Made by a program: the position numbers and the translations under genes. This document shows positions 37,169 through 48,359 of a stretch of DNA of 64,000 nt, one piece after another. This DNA is from Lycocorax pyrrhopterus obiensis (Eukaryota; Chordata; Aves; Passeriformes; Paradisaeidae). Numbering within the stretch: position 1 is the first letter of the stretch; each line of letters starts with the position of its first letter. Below the pieces are notes generated by a model, which made no database searches, was not told the DNA's origin, and saw only the letters and a program-made list of their open reading frames with translations. The DNA lies in the NCBI GenBank assembly GCA_014706295.1, contig JACSVZ010000009.1, forward strand, positions 36,955,768 through 37,019,767. The letters run 5' to 3'.

Positions 37169-38903
37169 AGTGAAACACCAATGCAACCCTTCTGCAGCTG
37201 TGTAGGCAGTGGAAAATATCTGTATTTGTCTGAAAATTCATGGAAAAATAGATGGATAACTGGATCTGACTTCTTCCAAGCTCTCCATTACTACCTGGAG
37301 AATTTCTTTGACATCTATTTGTTGGCAAACCAGAAGGCAACAGGAATTAAAGGGTGCCCAGGGATCTCCCCAAGCCTGGTAATCAACAGGAAAAATTCCA
37401 TCTTTAGAAGAGAGAATTAGAAATACTTGAGTGTTGTATAAATAAATGGGTCACCTTGCTTTATTTGGTTTTTCTTTTTGTTTTTGTGGTGTAAAATCTG
37501 TTTTATGTGGAATAAACTGCAGCCTAACAAGGTAAGTAGATTTTGGAGAAATGAAAAGGTGCAGTAAAAATCACTGTGTTTCAGATAATGGCTAAAAGGA
37601 ATTCAGTGAAATGTGAGTTTCTAGTAAAGAACTTTGTTACCCTGGAATATGTTCCATAAAACTCTGACAAACTGTTCACACCAACGCTTCAAGTGTCACG
37701 AGTGCTTTCTAACACCCCCAAAGTTTTTATAGCTGTGGCCCTCAGTAGCCAAGCTCATGCCCAGAGCTGTGCCTTGGCCATCACATATTCATTTTTTGGG
37801 CCACTGCAGATGCTCACAGGGGAGTAAAAACAAAGGAAATGCAGAGGTTTTGTGTCTGGCTTTCACATTTTTGCCACAAGTGCGTGGATGGGCACCACAA
37901 ACCTCAAGGAAAACGCACAGGTTTTCCACAGGTACTCCCTACAATCTGTGGGATTTGTTGATCAGCTCCAGAAAGCAAAGCTGGTGCCAAATAATTTCCC
38001 CAAGAGCAGCACACCTTGGAAATTTGCTTTAAAAGGGTATTTCTGCTACGTGAGCATGGCCAGGAAAACCCCGTGGAGCACCCACGAAATGACTCCGTAG
38101 AGCATCAGCTCTCCAAAGCACAGAACAGCAAACATCAAAAATCAGGAAATTGTCCCACAAAGTGTGAGGACCATGAAGCCAAAGCAAGGAGAGCTCTGGG
38201 GAGATGAAGGTAAAACCTCACTGAGATTTTTCCAGCTTCCACTGTGGTAGAACAGCCACTGTCATACCGAAACACCCAAAACGTGTTGAGTATTTCTCAT
38301 TTCAGGACCTAAAAGCCTACATTTCCTTACCCAGTGAAGTCAAAGGCTCTACCAAAGCTGCAATTTCTAGTAAAAAAAAAACTAATTTGGGGACTAAAAT
38401 TTCCAAATTCAGCATGGAAGGGTTTAATTTCTTATAAATTGGCTTTGTTTTAGGAATAACACACACTGCCTTGACAAGTACCAGCTAAAGGGCCACATAC
38501 AGGATATTTTTGACAAAAAAAAAGCTGCTGAACAACTGCTTTAGAAAGTCTAAGTCTCCTGTTGGTGAAAGTAAACAAGTGGGACAGGAGGGAAGGAGAA
38601 GAACCAGCAAAAATATTTACTAAAAAGAAGTTTGAGCTAAAAATCTTTTATTTTGTTTCCGGTTTTTTGTTTGTTTTTTTTTTTTAAGAATCACCAAGGC
38701 TTTGAAAGAGTAAGAGGATTTTTTAGATGCTCGGGTGATTGACTGTCTTCAGTAAGAAGTTTCATTAAATCTGCTGAAACAATTTTAAAAACTTGAGCAA
38801 GGGCTCGAGCCAGATTTTTGCAGTTCAGACGCATCAGGTATTTCTGGTGGGAGCAAATTTTCCTTCTGCTGCCATCTTGTGCCCCAGAATCTGAGCCTAT
38901 ACT
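37169..38903. other. Single-copy DNA, no gene seen
   Basis: No gene or transposon is recognised. A T-rich run lies near 38657-38686. Confidence 0.5.
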
Positions 38904-39209
38904 AAAAGGAAAAAGAAGAGTAAAAAAAAGGAGAAGAAGAGGGAAATAAGGAGAAGAGGAAAAAAGGAGAAGAGGAAAAAAAGGAGAAGAGGAAAAAAAG
39001 GAGAAGAGGAAAAAAAGGAGAAGAGGAAAAAGAAGAAGAGAAAAAAGAAGAGAAAAAAGAAGAGAAAAAAGAAGAGAAAAAAGAAGAAGAGAAAAGAAGA
39101 AGAGAAAAAACAGAAGAAGAGAAAAAACAGAAGAAGAGGAAAAACAGAAGAAGAGGAAAAACAGAAGAAAAAAAGAAGAGGAAAAAAAGAAGAAGAGGAA
39201 AAAAAGAAA
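38904..39209 (+). repeat. 300-bp polypurine tract, AGAAGAGGAAAAAA-type
   Basis: The plus strand is almost pure A and G for about 300 bp, with a few T or C interruptions near the start and in the middle. Loose tandem units GGAGAAGAGGAAAAAA (16-17 bp) fill the first third, and AGAAGAGAAAAAAG-like units fill the rest. Mirror-symmetric polypurine DNA of this kind can form intramolecular triplexes, which is known for the class. Nothing here shows that it does so in vivo. Confidence 0.93.
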
Positions 39210-39811
39210 CTTTATTAAGTTTCCCTAACCACTTCAGGGAGGTAGGAAAAGCTCTGCCTTAAGGGAGGACTTGAAGGAAAATACTGAGACAACCCCCTGA
39301 AAGTTAAAGGCTTCTCCTCCCAGGCAGGATGGGACACACAGAGCACTGGCTGATCCCTTATGGACTGGAACAGCACCAGGCTCTGTGTTCTCAGGCCTTA
39401 AAGCAATAAAAAATCTGTCCTGTTCTGGGGACAGCAGCAAAGCTGTGACCACAGGGCTCTGACATGGCATCAATGGTCAGTGTGACCAGTATAATTCTCT
39501 TTTCTTTCTCTGTCCGGGCAGAATTGATATAAAATCAGTGTCTCTTGTGAAATAAATATTTTCTTTTTAGCCACTTCATTCCAAAAGAGAAAAATCTTCC
39601 AAATCCTCCATGCTTAGAGCCTAGACCACCTGATTTTTGAGAGACCACGAGGATGGATCACACCCCAGAGCGATCTCCATGCACATGATGCTGGTTCCTA
39701 GTCCATGTAAAGGGTGTGCAAGTTCTCCCAACCCTTCCCTGTGCTCTTGATTGATAAAATCAGGGAAAAGCCAGGATTTTTCTAGCCCTGCATATCCTTG
39801 CACATCAACAA
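39210..39811. other. Single-copy DNA
   Basis: No gene or repeat is recognised between the polypurine tract and the next CR1 fragment. Confidence 0.5.
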
Positions 39812-39948
39812 AATGGTTTGGGTTGAAGGGACCTTAAAACCCTTCTTGTTCCACTCCCCTTCTGTGGGTAGGGACACCTTCCACTATCCCAGCTTGCTTC
39901 AAACCCTGTCCAACCTGGCCTTAAACATCTCCAGGGATGGGGTTTAAT
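39812..39948 (-). mobile_element. CR1 LINE fragment, partly duplicated
   Basis: AAATGGTTTGGGTTGAAGGG, then GGTAGGGACACCTTCCACTA and GTCCAACCTGGCC, is a minus-strand CR1 3' end. Its 5' edge (TTAAACATCTCCAGGGATGG) is the start of a 177-bp duplicated unit, so the CR1 was in place before that duplication happened. Confidence 0.88.
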
Positions 39949-40274
39949 ATCTACCAGAGACACTCTTAAAGAAGAATTAAGAGTATCTAAAAGATGCTAC
40001 AAGATTCCCTCGTTTCCAAATGAAATTTGGAAAGAAATGCACGAAGAAGACACAGAGCTACAAAGTTTTCCCAGACACTTTTAAAAACCCTATTGCCTTA
40101 AACACTCCCAGGGATGGGGTTTAATATGAATCAGAGATACTCTTAAAGAAAAATTAACTGAAGAAAAAGATGCTACAAGATTCCCTCGTTTCCAAACGAA
40201 ATTTTGAAAGAAACGCATGAAGAAGACACAGAGCTACAAAGTTTTCCCAGACACTTTTAAAAACCCTGCTGCCT
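39919..40274. repeat. Tandem duplication, two copies of about 177 bp
   Basis: The first copy runs from about 39919 to 40095 and the second from about 40096 to 40274. Shared landmarks are CCAGGGATGGGGTTTAATAT, GATGCTACAAGATTCCCTCG and AGCTACAAAGTTTTCCCAGA. By eye the copies are about 90% identical with one single-base indel. The first ~30 bp of each copy is CR1 sequence; the rest is otherwise single-copy. There is no open frame of note. Confidence 0.93.
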
Positions 40275-41779
40275 GTAATCTCTGACCTTCAGACCATGGA
40301 TTTTTGGTGCAGAATAAAGTTGAATCCATGGAATTAAAAAATGAACTCTTTTAGAGCAGTAGAGATGCTTTGAGCGCTGCCCTTCCCGAGAGGGGTTTTA
40401 GTCCACTCTAAATTCCCAACCTTTTGGCACCGGTTTGAAAAGCCAGAAACAGCTGGATATTTCCTAACAAAAAACCACTTTATCAGGAATAGAAAGAATT
40501 TGTGTTGGTTCTGAGCCTCAGTTGTTGCACAGCAATACCAAACTCCTAAATCTCATCCCCAGTTCCCACCCCAGAGGTTTCTTTTTGGAGCCAAGGATGG
40601 ATAAAGCCACTGGGGGAACACACCCACCCCACCAGAGCTCCAAATCATTTTTCCCATTGCCCACACACATGGACGGCACAAAAGGGAAAATTAAAACTTG
40701 CTCTGGATTTGAAATGTTATTCCTGATATCAGTTTAAAATATTGAACAACAGGCTCAGTATCAAAAGTATGAAATGTGGTGTTTGCTTTCCATAGGATTT
40801 CACAGGAACCCGGCTTGCAAGGCTCAGGGATTTTTCATTGAGGAGCTTCAGTTCAGAAAAGGGTTCTGGGCAGTGGAAGGGAATACAACACACAGAAATA
40901 AAGAATTCAGCAAAGTCATTCAAAGTAACAAATATCCAGATTTCACAGGTGAAAAAGGAATGACAAACACCCATAATTGTTTCAGCGCTGCAGATGTAGA
41001 ACATTTTTAAAACCCCAGGAAAAAAAAAGACAAGGAAGCATAAAAATAAACACAGAAACCCAAATATTATCCTCATTTATGGCCCTGATTGCACCTACCT
41101 CTGTGAGTACATAGAGGAGGACATATCCTTAGATCCAGCACCAGCAATAGAGTAATCTCACACCTCAATCCAGGCAAAAAACTCTGGGAAAAGGGATCCA
41201 CTTCAAAGCAGGGGCACTGATGCTCAGCAGGTGAAACCAGTACAGCTCCCAGGTGGGGGGTGTGGGAGTGGTGGTGCCTTCCCTGGGCCTGAATAAAGGA
41301 TGAAATTGGGAGAAAATGACATAAATGCTCACAGATGGGGGCTCAGAAAGCCACCACACTTCAGGTGGCTGAATTTTTGTCAGTGATATTTCATGATAAA
41401 GTCAGAGGTTCTCACCCTTATCAAAGAATCCAGGCCACTTGCTACATCTTGGATTCAGGATTTTCATTTATTTTAATTATCTGCCTGCATTACTTTCTGT
41501 TTACTGGGCACGCTACCTTGAGAGGTGACATTTTTTGTAAAGAAAGGAAGCACCAGCTCTTGGATTTGGAGATTTCTTGCACACAGTTTACATCACACTA
41601 AAGCATCACCATTCCCTCAGCTGGCCAGAGCAGCGGAGCAGCAGCAGCACTTCAGGCAGTTCAGGGATAATCCTGGGGCCTTCTGAGCCACGGGCACAGC
41701 TGCACCCCGGGCAGGCTGTGGGATACAGGTGTGCACATTCCAGGTGGGATCCTGCACGGGGCTGCTGTGGGAGCCGCGG
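40275..41779. other. Single-copy DNA, no gene seen
   Basis: No gene or transposon is recognised. The last 200 bp becomes GC-rich as it nears the CR1 element. Confidence 0.5.
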
Positions 41780-42225
41780 GGATCGTGGGATGGGTTGGGT
41801 CAGAAGGGAGCTCAAAGCTCATCCAGTGCCACCCCTGCCATGGCAGGGACACCTCCCACTGTCCCAGGCTGCTCCAACCTGGCCTTGGGCACTGCCAGGG
41901 ATCCAGGGGCAGCCACAGCTGCTCTGGGAATTCCATCCCAGCCCCTCCCCACCCTCCCAGCCAGGAATTCCTTCCCAATATCCCATCCATCCCTGCCCTC
42001 TGGCAGTGGGAAGCCATTCCCTGTGTCCTGTCCCTCTAGCCCTTGTCCCCAGTCCCTCTCCAGCTCTCCTGGAGCCCCTTTAGGCTCTGCAAGGGGCTCT
42101 GAGCTCTCCTTGGGTCCTTCCCTTCTCCAGGTGAACATTCCCAGCTCTCCCAGCCTGGCTCCAGAGGGGCTCCAGCCTTGGAGCAGCTCCAGGGCCTCCT
42201 CTGGTCTCGCTCCAGCAGCTCCACT
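41780..42225 (-). mobile_element. Long CR1 LINE fragment (~445 bp)
   Basis: This minus-strand CR1 retains the 3' UTR and the region just upstream of it. In plus-strand order it shows GGGATGGGTTGGGTCAGAAG, GGGACACCTCCCACTGTCCC, CCAGGGGCAGCCACAGCTG, CCCAATATCCCATCCATCCC, then CCCTTCTCCAGGTGAACATT and GGCCTCCTCTGGTCTCGCTC. It ends abruptly at AGCAGCTCCAC before AT-rich DNA, which marks the 5' truncation. It is GC-rich, and the overlapping open frames on both strands reflect composition. Only the far C-terminal end of the reverse-transcriptase frame could be covered, and I see no intact part of it. Confidence 0.94.
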
Positions 42226-43697
42226 AAAATAAAAGTGAAATACAAACATTCTGAGTGAGCTGCCACTGAATTAAAACGGGATCCCACTGATTTCAGTGAA
42301 CTTTGGGCTGGAAAATGCAGCACTTTGTGTCCAAGCCCAGCTTTGGCTCAGTCCAGAAAGGCTCCAGGCTCTGCTCCTCTCACGGAGCCGCAGCATCCAA
42401 CAGGGCCATCCATCCTGGAATGCATCTGGGAACACACTGATACTTCAGGAGGGTGTCTGTGAGCAGTTTAATTCTGTTAAGACCAAAATAATGATAAACA
42501 AGGATAATAGTTACAAAAATTCCTCCTCCCAGAAGAGTCCTAGAAATCCTAATTTACTGGCTGGTCGCTGGTAAAAGAGAAATACAGTAACTTAATAATC
42601 TGAGCATAGCAGTTTTCAGTAAGGAAAATTAACTAATTCATTATCACTTCTAATTTGCTGAGGCATAGCTGCCATATTTGTAAAATCAGCAGGTTCAGAA
42701 AAAAAGCAACTTTTTAATGAATGTTCCTTTTCTCCCCGTCCCAGATCCATAAATGATACAATTACTTAGCTCCCTCTAGTGCCGATTCCTAAAATAAATT
42801 CCCCGCTAATGACTGCACTCACCAACGCAATCATCGGAGCAAATTAAAAATTCACTTGGCAATAATTAACTAGTGAACTCTCAAAGGATGGAGTAAATTG
42901 CCATGAACCAAAGCACAATTCAACTGGTGGCACAATTACAAAGAAAGGTCAAACGCAGGCTTCCTGCAAGAACAAAAATGTGCCATGGACGTGCAGACAT
43001 CGGGGGGTTGGAGCAATCGAGGCAGCAGGCAGGGAACAGGGACAGCCCACGGAGCAGCTCCAGCATCCCTCTGACGTTTCCAATCCCATCATTAAAGGTG
43101 CTTTTTTTTGTTTTCTTTTTTCCTTGCGCTGCTCGTTTCCGAGGCTTGATAATTCGGCGTTCAGAAGATGCCCCGTGCTGAAATAGGACAGCTAAAAATG
43201 TGTTTATTTTTAAACTTAAATGGTAAAAAACTTCTCTTTTTTTAGTATATAATAATAATAATAATAATATTTTTACTAATAATAACAACAAATATATACT
43301 AAGAGTAATAATAGTGCATCCAGGGGAATCCCTGTGCTCACCCAGATGTTGGAGGAAAAAGGCATCACAGGGGCAGGAAGGTTCCTCATCTTGTGTTACA
43401 TTCCAAATTAAAATAACCCAAAAAAACCCCCTAAAGACAGATTATTTGTAAGAATTTTTGGAGGTTTCTTATCACTGTGGGGTGGTTGTTCTATGCCCTA
43501 TTTCTGGATTTTTTTCTTTTGCCTCCATACACGAAACACCTCAAGACAAAGGATTTTCTGTGCAGGACAAAGGCTGCAGTTACCTTTTACTTGGAGTTTT
43601 CATGCCGTGGCCACTCTGCAAAAACAGCTGCCAGGTAGGCCAGGCTTAACTCGGAAGGGATGTCACAGCCCACCAGAAAAGACATGTGAAAGTTCCA
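42226..43697. other. Single-copy DNA with possible regulatory block and short AAT run
   Basis: No gene is seen. About 42590-42900 is transposon-free and AT-rich, with several TAATTA/TTAATTA-type cores and a few CpGs (CCCGCTAATGACTGC, AACGCAATCATCGG), which could be a conserved non-coding element. A short AAT run of about 23 bp lies at 43248-43270. Confidence 0.4.
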
Positions 43698-43934
43698 AAT
43701 TCCCAGAGGGCAGGGTTAGATGGGATATTTGGAGGAATTTTTTATAGTGAGGGTGGGGAGGCCCTGGCACAGGGTGCCCAGAGAAGCTGTGGCTGCCCCT
43801 GGATCCCTGGAAGTGCCCAAGGCCAGGTTGGACAGGGCTTGGAGCAGCCTGGGATGGTGGAAGGTGTCCCTGGGCATGGCAGGGGTGGAATGGGATGAGC
43901 TTTAAGACCCCTTGCAATGGGATTTTGTGATGAT
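43698..43934 (+). mobile_element. CR1 LINE fragment, 3' end (~235 bp)
   Basis: A plus-strand CR1 begins near AATTCCCAGAGGGCAGGGTT. It continues through GATGGGATATTTGGAGGAAT, GAGGGTGGGGAGGCCCTGGC and GTGGAAGGTGTCCCTGGGCA, and ends in CTTTAAGACCCCTTGCAATG. It is closely related to the copy at 8.9 kb but starts further upstream in the element. Confidence 0.93.
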
Positions 43935-44980
43935 TAAAACCTTTCCCATGCATCACCTCCTGCCCCACTGTCCTGACCCTTTTCCAGGCCGTTCCAGCTG
44001 CATTTCTCCGCTGTTTTAGGAAGAGCAGCCCGTGTGGAAGCTGCTGTGGCTATTTCTGAAAGGACACTCGGCTCTCTGGGAACGCCAGCCTCAGGCTGTT
44101 CCGTACAAACTGAACTAAACACGTATATTTTTAAAAACCCCAAGCTAAGCTCTTGTTTAGGCTGTGAAGGACAGGGCATCCAGCACAGCTCAGTGATCTG
44201 ATCCCGACTCCAGCCACCTTTCTGCAGGAAAAGTGAATCTCAGTCCCAGGCTGGCGTGGCCTAAGCTCAGCTTCCAAGCATTACTGGCTGCCAGGTCAAA
44301 AATCGAGCAGCCAGTCTGTTCCCATTCCAAAGCAGCTCTGAAAGGGTCACCCCCACACTGTCAGGGACTGGAAGATGACCCCAAACCTCCCCTTCTAAGG
44401 CTCCTCTTCCACCAGAGCTGCTCCCACTTGCAGCCAGCCTGGGAACTCCTGTCAGCCAGTTCATGTTCCTCCTTCAGCTGCAGGCTCTGGAAATGAAGGA
44501 GCAGCCTGGAGCCCTCCCAGCACAGCTCCAGGAGATGCTCCCTTTGGAATTCCGGGATTGCAGCGAGCTTCTGGAGAGGCCTCACAAGGATCCAGGGAGG
44601 TCCCTGTGTCCCCAGCCTGCCCTCTCTGCTTGCAGACAGTGCCCTGTCCTTGGCTTCACTGGAAACACTTCCCAACACCACGTCCAAGACACCTTAAAAA
44701 ATACCCAGAGCAGCTCACGGAGCTCCTCACCTGCTGCCTTAAAGATTCCCGAGTGGAAGTCACCTGGCAATGTGAAAATATTCAGTTTACACAGATATTG
44801 TCTCACACACAGCACATTTTACCACTTCATCAACACCTGTTTCTTTTTTCTTCACCCTTTTCTTTTAATTGAGCAGGTAATGGCAAAGGATTTTAACATT
44901 CCAGGCATACAGGATATCCCATAAATGTTTTTAAAGTTACTTGATCATCTGGAAATGTTTAGGCCATGGTGAGAAGGAAG
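43935..44980. other. Moderately GC-rich single-copy DNA
   Basis: No repeat is recognised. Open frames of up to 153 codons (44463-44924, +) overlap others on both strands and match nothing I recognise. The GC content rather than coding constraint explains them. A coding exon cannot be fully excluded. Confidence 0.45.
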
Positions 44981-45394
44981 GGAAAGGAAAGGAAAGGAAA
45001 GGAAAGGAAAGGAAAGGAAAGGAAAGGAAAGGAAAGGAAAGGAAAGGAAAGGAAAGGAAAGGAAAGGAAAGGAAAGGAAAGGAAAGGAAAGGAAAGGAAA
45101 GGAAAGGAAAGGAAAGGAAAGGAAAGGAAAGGAAAGGAAAGGAAAGGAAAGGAAAGGAAAGGAAAGGAAAGGAAAGGAAAGGAAAGGAAAGGAAAGGAAA
45201 GGAAAGGAAAGGAAAGGAAAGGAAAGGAAAGGAAAGGAAAGGAAAGGAAAGGAAAGGAAAGGAAAGGAAAGGAAAGGAAAGGAAAGGAAAGGAAAGGAAA
45301 GGAAAGGAAAGGAAAGGAAAGGAAAGGAAAGGAAAGGAAAGGAAAGGAAAGGAAAGGAAAGGAAAGGAAAGGAAAGGAATATAATCCATGGTGA
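44964..45394. repeat. 9-bp direct repeats flanking the GGAAA array
   Basis: CCATGGTGA occurs at 44964-44972 and again at 45386-45394, just outside the two ends of the pentamer array (8 and 6 bp away respectively). The arrangement looks like a target-site duplication around an inserted tract. A chance match between two short flanks would be rare but is possible. Confidence 0.75.
44981..45379 (+). repeat. (GGAAA)n pentanucleotide array, about 80 perfect copies
   Basis: The array runs for 399 bp without an interruption on the plus strand, apart from a GGAAG unit just before it. Five-base periodicity keeps all six frames open, which creates Lys/Gly/Glu/Arg and Phe/Leu/Ser/Pro pseudo-proteins on the two strands. 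Every unit contains GGAA, the ETS-factor core. Perfect purity over this length implies recent expansion. True length may differ from the assembly. Confidence 0.98.
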
Positions 45395-45663
45395 AACATA
45401 AAAATTTGATTCAGAACAAAATATTAGATAAATTTTATCTTCTTAAAACCCACAGAAAAACATTTTCAATGTTCAGAGAAAGATCGCACACCAAACAGCC
45501 TGTGGTGCTACTGACAAATGATAATTATTTTAATTATATTTTATATTTTCCACATTGTATTTTTATTTTTGTGCATATAATAAAATACTTAATGTACCAA
45601 TATTTATAATAATTATTACATAAAATTGTAATATTAAGTACTAAATATTAAATATTTTATATT
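45380..45663. other. AT-rich single-copy DNA
   Basis: No gene is seen. From 45520 onward it is nearly all A and T (ATATTAAGTACTAAATATTA). Confidence 0.6.
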
Positions 45664-45797
45664 CCAAGTGTTTAAGGCAAGGTTGGAAGGGGTTTGGAGC
45701 ACCCTGGGATAGTGGAAGGTGTTCCTGCCCTTGGCGGGGTTGGTACTGGGTGGGATTTAAGGTGCCTTCCAACCCAAACCATTTAGGATTCTGTGAA
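45664..45797 (+). mobile_element. CR1 LINE 3'-terminal fragment
   Basis: CAAGTGTTTAAGGCAAGGTT is followed by GGATAGTGGAAGGTGTTCCT and GGTGCCTTCCAACCCAAACC, ending in ATTTAGGATTCTGTGA. It is a clean 3' end of about 130 bp lying in AT-rich DNA. Confidence 0.93.
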
Positions 45798-45978
45798 CCA
45801 ATAATCCTTTATACTATTATTATTATTATATTTGTAGTACATATTTTATAGCATATCTATTACAATTCACATTTTTCAATGCCTTCTTTCTCTGGCCCTT
45901 ATTTCCATAAAATAAAAAGCAAACCAAAACAACAACAAAAAGCCACCAGTGGTAATAAACCACCGATAAATCCACCAC

Positions 45979-46085
45979 ATCAGTGCCATGGGATCAGTAT
46001 TATGGGATTAGAGCCATGGGATCACAGCCATGGGATCAGTGCCATGGGATCAGTGCCACGGGATCAGTGTTATGGGATCAGTGCT
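45979..46085. repeat. 14-bp minisatellite, about 7.6 copies
   Basis: The unit ATCAGTGCCATGGG repeats in tandem with variants (ATCAGTATTATGGG, ATTAGAGCCATGGG, ATCACAGCCATGGG, ATCAGTGCCACGGG). The variants are spread through the array rather than graded, which fits repeated unequal exchange. Neither flank shows a parent element. Confidence 0.93.
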
Positions 46086-48359
46086 CTCCGTGACCCAAAC
46101 TGAGGGACTGCTGCACATAATTCTGTTAAAAAGGAAGGTGCTTCAGGGATAAATCATCCAGCAGGAATTTCTAAACCCCACCCCGCTTTTCCCAATGCCG
46201 CCACAGCAGCTCAGGGTAAAGATGATCAGCCCCAAACCAACCCACCATGGAATTATTCTTGGGATGTGTTTGCAGGAGGAAGGACTGATGGGAATTGTGC
46301 AGATTGCATTCCCTTTCCTGCTGAAGGCAGCCAGCCTCCACCACCCAGAGCAAAACCCAAACAGGACTCAGCTGTGGAAGAGCAGCTCGGGTTTGAATTC
46401 ATTTCCAAATTGTTGATTATTTCAAGACTTGGAGCACAAGTTTCTCTTCCACACCATTACAGGACAAGCAGCCCAGTATCATTTTTAAAGGCATACAAAA
46501 TTTTCCATGGATTTTAGTGGCTTTAAAGGCAGAATAACTCTACTGCTGTACATAGTAAAGACACATCAAAGGTGCTTTTAGGAATTATAACACCATCATC
46601 TGATGAGAAGGGCTGTTCTAAAAGTTCTGCCTCCATTCAGAGGTTCCCAATCCCACTCCTCCTGCTCATGTCCCATCCCTGGGTTGGGATAAACTTCCTG
46701 AGGATCTCCTGGGTTCCTTTGCCTGCCAATTTTCAAGGCCCCCCTTTAGAGTCAGCAGCACCAGGGGGGTCCTGAGGCTGCCCGGCCTCAGGGGCTGCTG
46801 TCATTCAAATCATTAAATATCCCTTATTTTAATAGATTTACTAGAGCTCTCTCTGTACTTTGTGCAACTTGAACCCCTCCCCTAAAAACGAGTGCTTAGG
46901 AGCACTGTAAAACCAGTAGCTGGCAATCTCTGGGTACAGGACTACCCAGAAAAGCACTGGAAATTTTTTTAAGGCAGCTTCTTTAGGCAAAGGGAAGTGG
47001 CTGCAGGATTTAATTTGCTCTGCTTTGATTTCTTGTTTCTTTAAACTTTTGCCAGAGGTGATGGGGACGCCAGACGCACATTTTTGGGTGTACTGCAAAA
47101 TCCAAATAAATACAAATAGCATATGCTTGGTTTTGGTGTTTCCCCTATGAATTTTTTCCTCCCCCTGTGGAAAAAGCAGTCAGTAGGAAAATAGGTATTT
47201 CCAGTCTGCCACGAGAGCAGCCACAACGAGGATTCAGCGAATCTCTCTTCAAGAATCACTTGCAGAGGGATTGGGAGATGAAGAGACATTTTCCTGCACA
47301 TGAAGAGATTTGTAATCAGCGGTGCTCTTTTGTGCTGCGATTGATGCTTCCAAAAGCACATCCACTGCAGCGCCGGTGTTTAATGTTTCAGACTGAAAAA
47401 ACAAACAGGAATGAGCAAAAACAAACAGAGAGGAATTCTCAGATGATCAGCTTCCTTGCAAAGGTCCTCCATGGCTCACTTGAACTCACTAAGTACTCAA
47501 AAATAACTTCTAAAAAGCTTCCTGACAGTGGTCCGAAGTTTGACATTCATTCCTGCATAGGAAAATGAGATTATTTAAACAGAACCTTCGTAAAAACTGC
47601 CCAGGATACCTTAAAATCAATATTTGTAAAGCAGAATATTTAAAAACCAGCAGTTACAATTAGAGCATCAGTTCATTATATCTGCACGTACAGCTTAAAT
47701 TCCTTAAATTCTTGGAATATTTTGAACCATAGCCTGAAGTATCCAAAGTTTAACACCACCAGAAATTTCTGCTTACTGGAAAGGAAATCAAATGTGGCTT
47801 TGATTAATTGATGCAGTCACATATTAAAAACTTTTGCTTCTTAGCCCATTAAAAGTAACACTAATGAGCAATGGCTGTGACCTTCAAGGGGAAAGCCACG
47901 TGTGCTTCAACCCCTCAATATTTACCACCCAAATTTAATCTTTATAATGGACACCTTAAAAGGAATCTGATAGGAAATACTAAGAGCTGCTCCAAAAGTA
48001 AAACACTTAAGGAGGATTTTGATTAATGCCTCGTGATTAATCAATTGATTAATACAGTTTTCAATACAGATGTGAGGACAGTGTCTACTTTAATCAACCC
48101 TCCTGAACACGGTGAAGACAAATGATGTATTTTTGAGTCGACTGAAAAAACAAAGCCCGTTTTAGCAGTTATGTAAATTACGAGTCAAGCCTTCCTTACG
48201 ATGCCCAGATTTTCCCTTTTACAAAAACCTCACACACAGGAACTGCTAATTAGGTAATTGTCATCCTTTTGGGAAGGAACTTGCTATGAACCTAAAAGTA
48301 GTCCCACTTTCAGCCAAATGAGCGCACTTCTTTAAAGAAATTGTTTTAGAATTGCACTA
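46086..48359. other. Single-copy DNA, no gene seen
   Basis: No transposon is recognised. An open frame of 133 codons (47167-47568, +) matches no family I know and has no supporting signals. A stem-loop at 46753-46800 is listed separately. Confidence 0.45.
46753..46800. repeat. Two-part inverted repeat (stem-loop)
   Basis: CCTGAGGC (46771-46778) pairs perfectly with GCCTCAGG (46785-46792) across a 6-base loop. Outside it CAGCAGC (46753-46759) pairs with GCTGCTG (46794-46800). The two arms are separated by an asymmetric internal bulge. In RNA this would be a stable 48-nt hairpin, but there is no evidence of transcription. Confidence 0.8.

Noticed and set aside
41577..42323. Several overlapping frames of 100-168 codons on both strands
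   Set aside because: They lie mainly over the GC-rich CR1 3' region and are not in frame with a recognisable reverse transcriptase.
44937..45399. Long open frames on both strands (Lys/Gly/Glu/Arg-rich on plus, Phe/Leu/Ser/Pro-rich on minus)
   Set aside because: They are direct translations of the GGAAA array, which has no stop codon in any frame. No coding signal exists outside it.
47167..47568. 133-codon open frame
   Set aside because: No family is recognised and the composition is like that of the surrounding DNA. A cDNA match would be needed to revive it.
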